Below are positions 45,428-53,986 of a stretch of DNA of 64,000 bases, piece by piece. A model generated the notes under the pieces. It saw only the letters and a program-made list of their open reading frames with translations, made no database searches and was not told the DNA's origin. The stretch covers positions 5,862,501 through 5,926,500 of the forward strand of contig NZ_JAJSOO010000001.1 in the NCBI RefSeq assembly GCF_029428875.1. Direction: 5' to 3'. Every line of letters begins with the position of its first letter. Position 1 is the stretch's first letter. This DNA comes from Streptomyces sp. JH34 (lineage in GTDB: Bacteria; Actinomycetota; Actinomycetes; Streptomycetales; Streptomycetaceae). Position numbers and translations under genes: made by a program.

Positions 45428-46708
45428 ATGCACATTTCATTTCTGCTCCACAACGCGTACGGCATCGGGGGAACGATCCGTACCACCTTCACTCTCGCCG
45501 GGACCCTGGCGGAGCAGCACGACGTCGAAATCGTCTCCGTCTTCCGGCACCGTGACGAGCCGAAGCTCGGCGCACCCGCGGGGGTCCGGATGCGCCACCT
45601 CGTCGATCTGCGCAAGACGAGTCCGGGGTACGACGGGGAGGACGCCGAACACGCCCGGCCCGCATCGGTGTTCCCGCGGGGCGACACACGGCACAGGCAG
45701 TACAGCAGGCTCACCGACAGCCGTATCGCGGCTCATCTGTCCGCGCTGGAGTCCGATGTCGTCGTCGGTACGCGCCCCGGTCTGAACGTCCACATCAGCC
45801 GGCAGGCGCGGCGCGGCCCGGTGCGCGTCGGCCAGGAGCACCTGACCCTGGAGAGCCACGGCTACCGGCTGCGCCGGGAGATAAGCCACCGGTACGGGCT
45901 GCTCGACGCGGTCACGACCGTCACCGAGGCCGACGCCCGGGACTACCGCACCAGGCTGCGGCTGCCCGGCGTACGGATCGAGGCCATCCCCAACAGCGTG
46001 CCCGAGCCCGCCGGCCCGCCGGCCGACTGCGACGCCAGGTGGATCGTGGCCGCGGGCCGGCTGCACCGGGTCAAGCGCTACGACGTGTTGGTCCGGGCCT
46101 TCGCCGAGGTCGCGGCGGTGCGTCCGGAGTGGCGGCTGCGGATCTACGGCGCCGGTGACGCGTCGGGCAACGAGCAGCAGCCCCTGCGCGCGCTCGTCGA
46201 CGAGCTCGGACTCCGCGACCGGGTGTTCCTCATGGGGTCGGTCGACCCGATGGAGGCGGAGTGGCCCAAGAGCTCCATCGCGGCCGTCACCTCCGAGCGC
46301 GAGTCATTCGGTATGACCATCGTGGAGGCGATGCGCTGCGGAGTGCCGGTCGTGGCGACCGACTGCCCCCACGGACCCGCCGAGATCATCGACGACGGCA
46401 CGGACGGCCGCCTGGTGCCGCCGGGGGACACCGGCGCGTTCGCCAAGGCGCTGCTCGGCCTGATCGACGACGACGCGCTGCGGCACCGGATGGGCCGCGC
46501 GGCGCGGGCATCCGCCGCACGGTTCGACCCGGCACCCATCGCGGAGCGGCACGAGAAGCTCTTCACGGACCTGGCGGCCCGGGGTGGTGGACGGCGGTCG
46601 CAGGGCGTCCTGCGCGGCGCGGCCCACCGCTCCCGGGGCGCGGTGCTGGACGGGGCGTACGCACTGCGTTACAAGGCGGCCGAAGTGATCCGCAGAGGGC
46701 GGGCCTGA
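45428..46708 (+). CDS. Glycosyltransferase family 4 protein
   Basis: The 426-residue protein is a GT-B enzyme. N-terminal HNAYGIGGTIRTTFTLAGTLA, central WIVAAGRLHRVKRYDVLVRAFA, and the GT4 acid motif SERESFGMTIVEAMRCGVPVVATDCPHGPAEII. Relatives make cell-surface poly- or oligosaccharides; acceptor unknown. A basic ~40-residue C-terminal tail follows. ATG 45428 with AGGGGAA 12 nt upstream. It is isolated from neighbours by ~250 nt and ~430 nt. Confidence 0.88.
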   Translation: MHISFLLHNAYGIGGTIRTTFTLAGTLAEQHDVEIVSVFRHRDEPKLGAPAGVRMRHLVDLRKTSPGYDGEDAEHARPASVFPRGDTRHRQYSRLTDSRIAAHLSALESDVVVGTRPGLNVHISRQARRGPVRVGQEHLTLESHGYRLRREISHRYGLLDAVTTVTEADARDYRTRLRLPGVRIEAIPNSVPEPAGPPADCDARWIVAAGRLHRVKRYDVLVRAFAEVAAVRPEWRLRIYGAGDASGNEQQPLRALVDELGLRDRVFLMGSVDPMEAEWPKSSIAAVTSERESFGMTIVEAMRCGVPVVATDCPHGPAEIIDDGTDGRLVPPGDTGAFAKALLGLIDDDALRHRMGRAARASAARFDPAPIAERHEKLFTDLAARGGGRRSQGVLRGAAHRSRGAVLDGAYALRYKAAEVIRRGRA

Positions 46709-47142
46709 CCCGCACGGCGCCCGGAACCACGGTCCGGGCGCCGTGGCCCGGACGGTTTCATTCCGCATGACCCGGCGGTCCGGGTGCTCTTCCGTCCGGG
46801 GATCGGCGGGCGCCGGGCACGTGAAGTAAGGCCCGCATAAGGGGGAGTGAATTCCGGGTGACCTGCCCGTGTAATTCGACTTCTCCGGACGCTCGGTGAA
46901 AACAGAACGCGCTCGGCGCCGGGTTCCCGCAATTCCCTGCCGGTGACCCTCCGTGGCTTTTCGAAGGATGCGGGCAATCGGTTTCGGTGACGGCCCGGCG
47001 GCCCGTCCGGGTGAGGTGGTCCGGAGTGAACGCCTGTGGACGTCCTGTGACACAAGCGTGACCGCCGGGGTACATCGGGATGCGTGGGGTCCGTGACCAC
47101 CACCGCTTCCGCCGGAGCGCGAGGCGGCCTACGGTGATACGT
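46709..47142. other. Intergenic region, no gene recognised
   Basis: About 430 nt between the glycosyltransferase and the I78 gene with no convincing reading frame. It is less GC-rich in places (GTGAAAACAGAACGC). I found no clear terminator or promoter; it presumably holds the I78 promoter. Confidence 0.5.
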
Positions 47143-47358
47143 ATGGCACCTGTACCGACCCCTCCCGCCCAGCCGGAAGACACCACCGAGTCGTACGTCG
47201 GCCTCGATGCCGAGGCCGCCGAACGGCAGGCCAGAGAGCGTGGCTGGAGCACGGTCCGTGCTCTCCCGCCGGGCACGGTCATCACCATGGAGTTCCGCGG
47301 CGGGCGCATCAACTTCGAGGTGGACGCCTCGACCGTGACCCGCTGCTGGGTCGGCTGA
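47143..47358 (+). CDS. Peptidase inhibitor I78 family protein
   Basis: The 71-residue product matches the I78 pattern: GLDAEAAERQARERGWSTVRALPPG followed by TVITMEFRGGRINFEVDASTVTRCWVG. The C-terminal half forms the beta-hairpin of the elafin-like/I78 fold. No signal peptide. Members are presumed serine-protease inhibitors but few are tested. Start ATG 47143; upstream codons 47080-47142 are not conserved in character. Confidence 0.82.
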   Translation: MAPVPTPPAQPEDTTESYVGLDAEAAERQARERGWSTVRALPPGTVITMEFRGGRINFEVDASTVTRCWVG

Positions 47359-47365
47359 CCCCGGC

Positions 47366-47421
47366 CCCCGCACATGGTGAAGGCCCCGACTCCGGTCGCG
47401 GGGCCTTCACCATGTGCGGGG
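47366..47421. terminator. Bidirectional terminator hairpin
   Basis: A perfect 23-bp stem (47366-47388 with 47399-47421, arm CCCCGCACATGGTGAAGGCC...) with a 10-nt loop separates the I78 gene from the convergent PAP2 gene. Confidence 0.85.
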
Positions 47422-47446
47422 CGGGTGCTCCCGGTGTCCCGGCAGG

Positions 47447-48481
47447 TCAGGGAGCGACCGGACCGCCCGCCACCGGGCGGGCCGGACCCGCGTTGCTCCG
47501 CGGGCCACGGTCCGCGTGGGGTGGACGGCGGGTGCCGGCCGGGGCCGGCGGCGTCCGTTCCGGGCGCACGGAGTGTGCCTGGTGTGCCCGCGCGCGGGCC
47601 GCGGTGCCAGGATGGCCCGCCGCCCCGGGCGCAGGCCTGCTCGCGGCCTCCTGGACCGCCTCCGCGGGGCCCGCCCCGCCGACGGCTGTCCGGGGCACCA
47701 GGACCGGTTCCGGTGTCAGGGGAGCCGCCGGAACGGACTTCCGGAGCCTCAGGCGGGTCCGCCACTGCTCACGCATCGCGAGGATCCAGGTCTCGGTCCG
47801 GGTGATCAGCGGCTCGAACCAGGGCAGTGCCAGCAGGATCAGCAGCCCGGCGACCCAGCCCAGCAGGACGTCGCTGAGCCAGTGGGTGCCGATGTAGACG
47901 GTGGTGAGACCGACGCCCAGGGACACGAAGGCGGAGAGTGCCGACAGATAGCGCCTGGCACGCGGGGTGGTGGCCAGATAGGCGAGGATTCCCCAGGTCA
48001 CCACGGCGTTGGCGGTGTGGCCCGAAGGAAATATATCGCCGCCGGCGAAGAGCTCCGCCGAGCCGATCTGGGTGGCGTAGTGCGGTCCGAGCCGCCCCAG
48101 GCCGAGCTTGACCGCCCCCACCGACAGGTTGAGCAGCAGCAGCGACGTGCCCAGCGTGAGCAGCGGACGCAGCGTGTGCTGGCGCCAGGAGCGCCAGCCG
48201 AGCCAGGAGGCGACCATCACGGCTGTCGGGCCCCGCTGGCCGAGCACGACGTAGTAGTCGAGGAAGGCGTGGAGTTCCGGCCACTGCTGATACGGCCGGA
48301 ACAGCATGACCTTCCAGTCGAGGGCCACCAGCCAGGACGAGACGAGCACGGCGAGGACGATGGCGAGATAGAACGCCAAAGTCCCGCCGAAGAGAGCGAT
48401 GCGGTGACGGCTCATCCGCGGGGTCTCTATCTTCGGCGGTTCCGGCTCCCGGTCCAGACGGGCAAAGATGTCGGTACGCAC
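47447..48481 (-). CDS. PAP2-family membrane phosphatase-like protein
   Basis: The 344-residue protein has about six membrane helices and the PAP2 core: KLGLGRLGPHYA, GGDIFPSGHTANAVVTWG and TTVYIGTHWLSDVLLG. The PSGH motif (with the catalytic His) and the second His/Asp are present. The two Arg residues usual in K-x6-RP and SR-x5-H-x3-D are Gly and Thr here, so phosphatase activity is uncertain. A ~100-residue Pro/Ala-rich tail follows. Start GTG 48481; a later ATG at 48415 (MSRHRIALFGG) is also plausible. Confidence 0.82.
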   Translation of the reverse strand: MRTDIFARLDREPEPPKIETPRMSRHRIALFGGTLAFYLAIVLAVLVSSWLVALDWKVMLFRPYQQWPELHAFLDYYVVLGQRGPTAVMVASWLGWRSWRQHTLRPLLTLGTSLLLLNLSVGAVKLGLGRLGPHYATQIGSAELFAGGDIFPSGHTANAVVTWGILAYLATTPRARRYLSALSAFVSLGVGLTTVYIGTHWLSDVLLGWVAGLLILLALPWFEPLITRTETWILAMREQWRTRLRLRKSVPAAPLTPEPVLVPRTAVGGAGPAEAVQEAASRPAPGAAGHPGTAARARAHQAHSVRPERTPPAPAGTRRPPHADRGPRSNAGPARPVAGGPVAP

Positions 48482-48961
48482 GCAATGGACGTTACAGCGA
48501 GTGAGTGTGTGATCCGGCCGATCCCGCGTCTTTGTGATGACGATGTGATGTGGACTTTGTCTCAGGCAGGTATCCATTCCCTGTGTTCCGGGGGAATGTC
48601 TTCACCTCGTCGGCTATTCGTCCCGGCCGCAATTCGCAGAAATGTTTGAGGGCCGATGAAATGATTCGGCGTGACCCGGCGACGCGGGCGCGGGGCCATT
48701 CGGGGGAGCCGTCGGCCGCGTGCCCGCCGTGCCGCCGTGGCACCGGCGTGGCGGTCCGGGCGTCGCCCCGCGGACAGGGAGTGAAGTGGTGTACGCCACA
48801 CCCGGTGGCCGGTGAACGTATGAGCTGCACCACGCGTGACCACCTGGAACTCGCGTACGCTGACGGCTCACTCGCCCGTCGATGCCGGGCCCGGGGGTGC
48901 CGTGAGGCGCATCCCCAGCAGGTCTGCCGAGCGCGAGGGACACATGGTGGGAGGCACGTAC
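48482..48961. other. Divergent intergenic region, PAP2 / MFS
   Basis: About 480 nt lies between the divergent PAP2 and MFS genes. It has no convincing gene; the apparent frame from 48550 overlaps the MFS gene in another frame. It has lower-GC stretches (GATGACGATGTGATGTGG) where promoters may lie. Confidence 0.45.
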
Positions 48962-50677
48962 ATGACCGGGACGTCCACGGCTGTGAGCCGACTGCGCGCT
49001 GCGGCCGGCGGCGCCAACCGCTGGGTCGTCCTGGTCGTCCTCTGTCTCAGTCTTCTGCTCGTCGCGCTCGACGCGACCGTGCTGCACGTCGCCGTTCCCG
49101 CGGTCACCGAGGACCTGCGCCCCAGCGCCGTCGGTCTGCTGTGGATCGTGGACGCCTACCCGCTGGTCTGTGCCTCGCTGCTGATCCTCTTCGGAACGCT
49201 GGGTGACCGGATCGGCAGACGGCGCGTCCTGCTCCTCGGATACGCCCTCTTCGGGATCGCCTCCGCCGTCGCCGCGACGGCGGACTCACCCGGTGTGCTG
49301 ATCGCGGCGCGCGCCCTGCTCGGCGTGGGCGGCGCGATGATCATGCCGGCCACCCTGTCGATACTGCGCCAGGTCTTCCCCGACCGCCGCGAGCGGGCCA
49401 TGGCCATCGGCATATGGACCGCGGTGGCCGCGGTCGGCGCCGCCACCGGGCCGGTCATCGGCGGCTTCCTCGTCGAGCACTACTGGTGGGGCTCGGTCTT
49501 CCTCATCAACATCCCGCTCATGGCGCTGATACTCCCGGTCGGCCGCTGGCTGCTGCCGGAGTCCCGGGGTGAGAGCGACGGCCCCTGGGACGTGCTCGGC
49601 GCGCTGATGGCCGCCGCCGGTGTGCTCGGGGTCGTGCTCGGGATCAAGCGGATCGGCGGGCGGGAGGGACTGGCCGACCCCGCCACCCTCGTTCCCCTGC
49701 TCGCCGGTGCCGTGCTCGTCGTCCTCTTCGTGCGCAGGCAGAAGCGGCGTACGCACCCGTTGATCGACATCGCGATGTTCTCCAGGCCCGCCTTCACCAC
49801 CGCGGTGGGCTGCATCGTGCTCGCGATGCTGGCCCTGGTCGGCCTGGAGCTGATCGCCGTCCAGTACCTCCAGCTGGTCCTGGACCTGAGCCCGCTGGAG
49901 ACCGGTCTGCGGCTGCTCCCGCTGACCTTCGCCGCGATGGCGGCCGGCGCCACGGGGTCGTACACCCTGAGCCGTGTCGGTCCCCGCCGGATGGTCGGCT
50001 GGGGCTTCGTCCTGACGGCGGCCTCGGTGCTCCTGCTGACGCTGATGGGTCAGCACGACCGGCCGGTGCTGCTCACCGCCGGCTTCGTGCTGCTCGGCTT
50101 CGGGCTGCAGTCCACGCTGTTCGGGGCGTACGAATCGATGCTGAGCGAGGTCCCCGCGGAGCGTGCGGGCGGCGCGGCCGCGATCGGCGAGACCTCGTAC
50201 CAGCTGGGCGCGGGCATGGGCATCGCGCTGCTCGGCAGTGTCATGAACGCGGCCTACGCTCCCGGGCTCTCCCGCGTCCACGAGGAGGGCGTCCCCGCCG
50301 CGGCGGGTTCGGCCGCCTCGCACTCGCTGGGGGAGGCCTACCAGGTGGCCGGCCGGCTGGGCGGTCCCCTGGGTGATCTGCTGCGGGACACGGCCCGGCG
50401 CGCCTTCGTCGACGGACTCCACGTCACACTGCTGGTCAGTGCCTGCCTGCTGCTGCTCGGGGCGCTGGCGGCGCTGCGCCTGCCGCGCGTCATGGACTGC
50501 GCCGAGGCGAAGGGCGCCGGTCAGGGCCCGGTCTCCGTGGTGCCGGAGCAGGCCGCCCGCCGCGGGGCGCGTGCGCTCCCGGCGCCGGACGGCCCGGGGC
50601 CGGAGCCGCGACGGGTCCCCCTTCCCGTCCGGCGCGAACCCGCCGAGGTCACGGGCCCTGGACGGGCGGCACGCTGA
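48962..50677 (+). CDS. MFS transporter, DHA2 (14-TM) family
   Basis: The 571-residue product has the DHA2 drug-efflux pattern: LDATVLHVAVPAVTEDL, DAYPLVCASLLILFGTLGDRIGRRRVLL and the motif C-like GVGGAMIMPATLS, with fourteen hydrophobic helices and a ~60-residue Pro/Arg tail. It resembles QacA/LfrA-type proton-driven multidrug exporters. ATG 48962 follows GGGAGG by 8 nt. The substrate cannot be inferred. Confidence 0.9.
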   Translation: MTGTSTAVSRLRAAAGGANRWVVLVVLCLSLLLVALDATVLHVAVPAVTEDLRPSAVGLLWIVDAYPLVCASLLILFGTLGDRIGRRRVLLLGYALFGIASAVAATADSPGVLIAARALLGVGGAMIMPATLSILRQVFPDRRERAMAIGIWTAVAAVGAATGPVIGGFLVEHYWWGSVFLINIPLMALILPVGRWLLPESRGESDGPWDVLGALMAAAGVLGVVLGIKRIGGREGLADPATLVPLLAGAVLVVLFVRRQKRRTHPLIDIAMFSRPAFTTAVGCIVLAMLALVGLELIAVQYLQLVLDLSPLETGLRLLPLTFAAMAAGATGSYTLSRVGPRRMVGWGFVLTAASVLLLTLMGQHDRPVLLTAGFVLLGFGLQSTLFGAYESMLSEVPAERAGGAAAIGETSYQLGAGMGIALLGSVMNAAYAPGLSRVHEEGVPAAAGSAASHSLGEAYQVAGRLGGPLGDLLRDTARRAFVDGLHVTLLVSACLLLLGALAALRLPRVMDCAEAKGAGQGPVSVVPEQAARRGARALPAPDGPGPEPRRVPLPVRREPAEVTGPGRAAR

Positions 50678-50699
50678 GCCGTAACGTCGGCACGGCGCC

Positions 50700-50720
50700 G
50701 AAACTACCACTGCTAGTTTC
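50700..50720. promoter_or_regulatory. Inverted repeat upstream of the acyl-CoA dehydrogenase
   Basis: GAAACTA (50700-50706) and TAGTTTC (50714-50720) form a 7-bp perfect inverted repeat with a 7-nt spacer, 46 nt before the ATG. This layout is typical of TetR-type (FadR-like) operators for acyl-CoA genes. The regulator is not encoded here. Confidence 0.5.
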
Positions 50721-50766
50721 AGTACCGTGGCGTGTTTCTGTACCGAGCGAGCCGCCGGAGGCACTC

Positions 50767-51987
50767 ATGTCCACCACCGAGTCCGCGAAGCCCTCCAAGG
50801 CCCAGGCGTTCGATCCGGGCGACCCCCTCGGCATCGACGATCTCCTCGACCCCGAGGACCTGGCGGTCCGGGACACCGTGCGTAGCTGGGCCGCCGACCG
50901 GGTCCTGCCGCACATCGCCGAGTGGTACGAGAACGGCGAACTCCCCGGCATCCACGAACTGGCCCGCGAACTGGGCTCGCTCGGCGCGCTGGGCATGTCC
51001 CTGAAGGGATACGGCTGCGCGGGGGCGACCGCCGTCCAGTACGGTCTGGCCTGTCTGGAGCTGGAGGCCGCCGACTCCGGCATCCGCTCCCTGGTCTCGG
51101 TCCAGGGCTCCCTGGCCATGTACGCGATCCACCGGTTCGGTTCCGAGGAGCAGAAGGAGCGGTGGCTGCCCGGAATGGCGGCCGGCGAGACCATCGGCTG
51201 CTTCGGCCTCACCGAACCGGATCACGGCTCCGACCCCGCGGGCATGCGGACCCGTGCCAGGAGGGACGGCGGGGACTGGATCCTCACCGGCCGCAAGATG
51301 TGGATCACCAACGGGTCGGTGGCCGGGGTCGCCGTCGTATGGGCGCAGACCGACGAGGAGGGCGGTGGCTCGGGCATCCGCGGCTTCGTCGTCCCGACGG
51401 ACAGTCCCGGTTTCTCCGCACCCGAGATCAGGCACAAGTGGTCGCTGCGCGCCTCCGTCACGAGCGAGCTGGTCCTGGACGGCGTACGGCTGCCCGCCGA
51501 CGCGGTCCTGCCCGGGGCCACCGGGCTGCGCGGGCCGCTCAGCTGTCTCAGCCACGCCCGCTACGGCATCGTCTGGGGAGCCATGGGCGCGGCGCGCGCC
51601 AGCTTCGAGGCCGCACTGGACTACGCGAAGTCCCGTGAGCAGTTCGGCAGGCCGATCGGCGGATTCCAGCTCACCCAGGCCAAGCTCGCGGACATGGCCG
51701 TGGAGCTCCACAAGGGCATCCTGCTCGCCCACCACCTGGGCCGCCGCATGGACGCCGGGAGGATCCGCCCGGAGCAGGTCAGCTTCGGAAAGCTCAACAA
51801 CGTGCGGGAGGCGATCGAGATCTGCCGCACCTCGCGGACGATCCTCGGTGCCAACGGAGTCTCGCTGGAGTACCCGGTGATGCGTCACGCGACGAATCTG
51901 GAGTCGGTGCTCACCTACGAGGGAACCGTGGAGATGCACCAGTTGGTACTGGGCAAGGCGCTCACCGGCCTGGACGCCTTCCGGTAG
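50767..51987 (+). CDS. Acyl-CoA dehydrogenase, glutaryl-CoA-dehydrogenase-like
   Basis: The 406-residue flavoenzyme shows acyl-CoA dehydrogenase motifs: CFGLTEPDHGSDPAGM, RKMWITNGSVAG and the C-terminal catalytic Glu in LTYEGTVEMHQLVLGKALTG, with GANGVSLEYPVMRHATNLE. The YEGT Glu position and QFGRPIGGFQLTQAKLADM match the glutaryl-CoA dehydrogenase group, which decarboxylates glutaryl-CoA in lysine catabolism. It may act on other acyl-CoAs. ATG 50767 follows GGAGG. It ends 21 nt from the convergent sflA-like gene. Confidence 0.88.
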   Translation: MSTTESAKPSKAQAFDPGDPLGIDDLLDPEDLAVRDTVRSWAADRVLPHIAEWYENGELPGIHELARELGSLGALGMSLKGYGCAGATAVQYGLACLELEAADSGIRSLVSVQGSLAMYAIHRFGSEEQKERWLPGMAAGETIGCFGLTEPDHGSDPAGMRTRARRDGGDWILTGRKMWITNGSVAGVAVVWAQTDEEGGGSGIRGFVVPTDSPGFSAPEIRHKWSLRASVTSELVLDGVRLPADAVLPGATGLRGPLSCLSHARYGIVWGAMGAARASFEAALDYAKSREQFGRPIGGFQLTQAKLADMAVELHKGILLAHHLGRRMDAGRIRPEQVSFGKLNNVREAIEICRTSRTILGANGVSLEYPVMRHATNLESVLTYEGTVEMHQLVLGKALTGLDAFR

Positions 51988-52008
51988 GAATCCCGGCGAG
52001 CACCTCGC

Positions 52009-52449
52009 TCAGCTCTGGTTGAAGAAGCCGTCGGCCGACCGGCCGCCGGCTTCGCCGTTGACCACCTGGGTGTGGGCGGGGGACAGCAGGAAGACCCGGG
52101 TCGCCACGCGTTCGATGGAACCGTGCAGTCCGAAGATCAGCCCCGCGGCGAAGTCCACGACGCGCTTGGCGTCACCCGGGTCCATCGCGGTGAGGTTGAC
52201 GATCACCGGCACGCCGTCCCGGAAGAGCTCCCCGATGGCGCGTGCGTCCCGGAAACTGTCCGGGGTGACCGTGGCGATCCGGCGGCCCGTGTCCTCGGCC
52301 TTCTCGGAGGCGACCCGGACCCGGGGGTCGGTCACCCATGGCTGATTCGTGCCGGTCTCAGCATCCTCGGAGTACTCGTCGTCGTAGTACCGCTCGTCGT
52401 TGTCCTCCACGAGGCCCAGCCAGGCACTCGCCTTGCGCACCGATCCCAT
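52009..52449 (-). CDS. sflA: SepF-like protein (SflA type)
   Basis: The 146-residue protein has the SepF-type core [66 protein letters not shown] and a short N-terminal amphipathic segment ([16 protein letters not shown]). The true SepF lies in the ftsZ cluster; this locus resembles the S. coelicolor paralogue SflA, which together with SflB restrains division in vegetative hyphae. That name rests on my memory of gene order and is therefore moderate. AGGAGG lies upstream of ATG 52449. Confidence 0.75.
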   Translation of the reverse strand: MGSVRKASAWLGLVEDNDERYYDDEYSEDAETGTNQPWVTDPRVRVASEKAEDTGRRIATVTPDSFRDARAIGELFRDGVPVIVNLTAMDPGDAKRVVDFAAGLIFGLHGSIERVATRVFLLSPAHTQVVNGEAGGRSADGFFNQS

Positions 52450-52759
52450 GGACGCCTCCTCTCACCGCGGTTCGTTGGTGTTCCGCATCTCTTTCCTATC
52501 CCTATGGTCGTCCATGATGCGGATCGAGCGCCAAGGGGATAGTCGCCGCACTGACGATTCGTGACGCTACTGGTGCAGAACATGTGGCGATTCGTCAGGG
52601 TACCTACCGCATCAGGCGCCTTGCGGAACGAAAATATGATCCAGCCGGGCCGTACGGGTGATATGGGGGGCGTACGGGTGAACGGCCCGCCCGATACGAT
52701 GCACGCCGCGCAGGTGCGCGAGTTCTGCTCGTCAGATGAACGGCTACCGGGGGATCGCT
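52450..52759. other. Divergent intergenic region, sflA / DUF5685
   Basis: About 310 nt holds the divergent control region. An exact 11-bp direct repeat CGTACGGGTGA occurs at 52651-52661 and 52671-52681, 20 bp apart (two helical turns). A TACGAT -10-like hexamer follows at 52695-52700, before the DUF5685 gene. No gene is seen here. Confidence 0.55.
52651..52681 (+). promoter_or_regulatory. Direct repeat CGTACGGGTGA x2, probable regulator site
   Basis: Two identical 11-bp copies with 20-bp spacing lie just upstream of the presumed DUF5685 promoter. Spacing of two turns puts them on the same face of the helix, as expected of a dimeric or tandem regulator or of a sigma-factor site. The binding protein is unknown. 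Confidence 0.5.
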
Positions 52760-53956
52760 GTGTTCGGAATCGTGAGGCCATGCACCCATCGGCTCTCCGA
52801 AGGGCTCAAGACCGAGTGGATGGCTCATCTCTGCGGGCTGTGCCTGGCCCTGCGGGCCGACCACGGCCAGTTCGCACGCGTCGTCACGAACTACGACGGC
52901 CTCATCGTATCGGTCCTGACGGAGGCTCAGGCCGAACGCACGGCGGAGCAGCGGCGCACCGCGGGACCCTGCCCGCTGCGCTCGATGCGGACGGCGCCGG
53001 TCGCCCGCGGGGAGGGGGCCAGGCTGGCCGCCGCCGTGTCACTCGTGCTGGCGTCCGCGAAGGTGCGCGACCATGTGGCCGACCGGGACGGGCTGTTGAA
53101 GCGGCGCCCGGTGGCAGCGGCCGCACGCCGGGTCGCTGCGGGCTGGGACAGGGCCGGGGCGCGCACCGGGGCCGAGCTCGGCTTCGACACGGCGGTCCTG
53201 GTCGACGCCGTCGACCGGCAGACCGGCATCGAGTCCCTCGCCGGCCCCGGCACCCCGCTGCTGACGGTCACCGAACCCACCGAGACGGCCACGGCCGCGG
53301 CCTTCGCGCACACCGCCGTACTCGCGGGCAAGCCGCAGAACGCGGCGCCGCTCGCGGAGGCGGGGCGGCTCTTCGGGCGGCTCGCCCATCTGCTGGACGC
53401 CGTTGAGGACCGCGAGGCCGACGCCGCGTCGGGTTCCTGGAACCCGCTCACGGCGACCGGCACGCCGCTCGCCGAGGCCCGCCGCCTGTGCGACGACGCA
53501 CTGCACGGTGTGCGCCTCGCGATGCGGGACGCGGAGTTCACCGACGCCGCACTCGCGCACGTGCTCCTGGTGCACGAGCTGCGGCGTTCCGTGGACCGGG
53601 CCTTCGGCTCCACGGCGTGCTCGCACCAGCCGGACGGGCAGCCCTCGGGCGCCTTCGGCCCGCCGCCCGGCAATCCGTACGCACCGTCCGGCCCTCCGGG
53701 ACCGCCCCTCCCGCCCGAACCGCCCCGCAACCGCCGTGGTCTCATCACCGGCTGCCTGGTCTGGGCCGGGCTCGCCTGCACCTGCCAGATGTGCTGTGCC
53801 GGCACCTTCAACGACCCGTGGACCGGCCAGGAGCGCGAGGGGCTCTGCCACAAGAACGACTGCTGCGACTGCTGTGAGGGCTGTGGCGAGGGGTGCAGCT
53901 GCTGCAGCAACTGCTGCAGCTGCTGCGAGGGCTGCGACTGCGGCTGCGACTGCTGA
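52760..53956 (+). CDS. DUF5685 protein with cysteine-rich tail
   Basis: A ~398-residue protein beginning VFGIVRPCTHRLSEGLKTEWMAHLCGLCLAL, the DUF5685 N-terminus with its C...H...C..C cysteines. A long helical middle follows, then a Pro-rich linker, and a tail packed with cysteine: LACTCQMCC, then 17 Cys in the last 37 residues (NDCCDCCEGCGEGCSCCSNC...). This looks like a metal-binding or iron-sulfur tail, but no such role is established. Start GTG 52760 after GGGGGA; the longer frame from 52736 lacks a ribosome site. Confidence 0.82.
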   Translation: MFGIVRPCTHRLSEGLKTEWMAHLCGLCLALRADHGQFARVVTNYDGLIVSVLTEAQAERTAEQRRTAGPCPLRSMRTAPVARGEGARLAAAVSLVLASAKVRDHVADRDGLLKRRPVAAAARRVAAGWDRAGARTGAELGFDTAVLVDAVDRQTGIESLAGPGTPLLTVTEPTETATAAAFAHTAVLAGKPQNAAPLAEAGRLFGRLAHLLDAVEDREADAASGSWNPLTATGTPLAEARRLCDDALHGVRLAMRDAEFTDAALAHVLLVHELRRSVDRAFGSTACSHQPDGQPSGAFGPPPGNPYAPSGPPGPPLPPEPPRNRRGLITGCLVWAGLACTCQMCCAGTFNDPWTGQEREGLCHKNDCCDCCEGCGEGCSCCSNCCSCCEGCDCGCDC

Positions 53957-53986
53957 CGCGCCGTCGGACCGCCGCGTCCGGCGCCC

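Noticed and set aside
48550-49206. 218-residue frame before the MFS gene
   Set aside because: It overlaps the MFS coding start in a different frame, has no clear ribosome site and no conserved feature.
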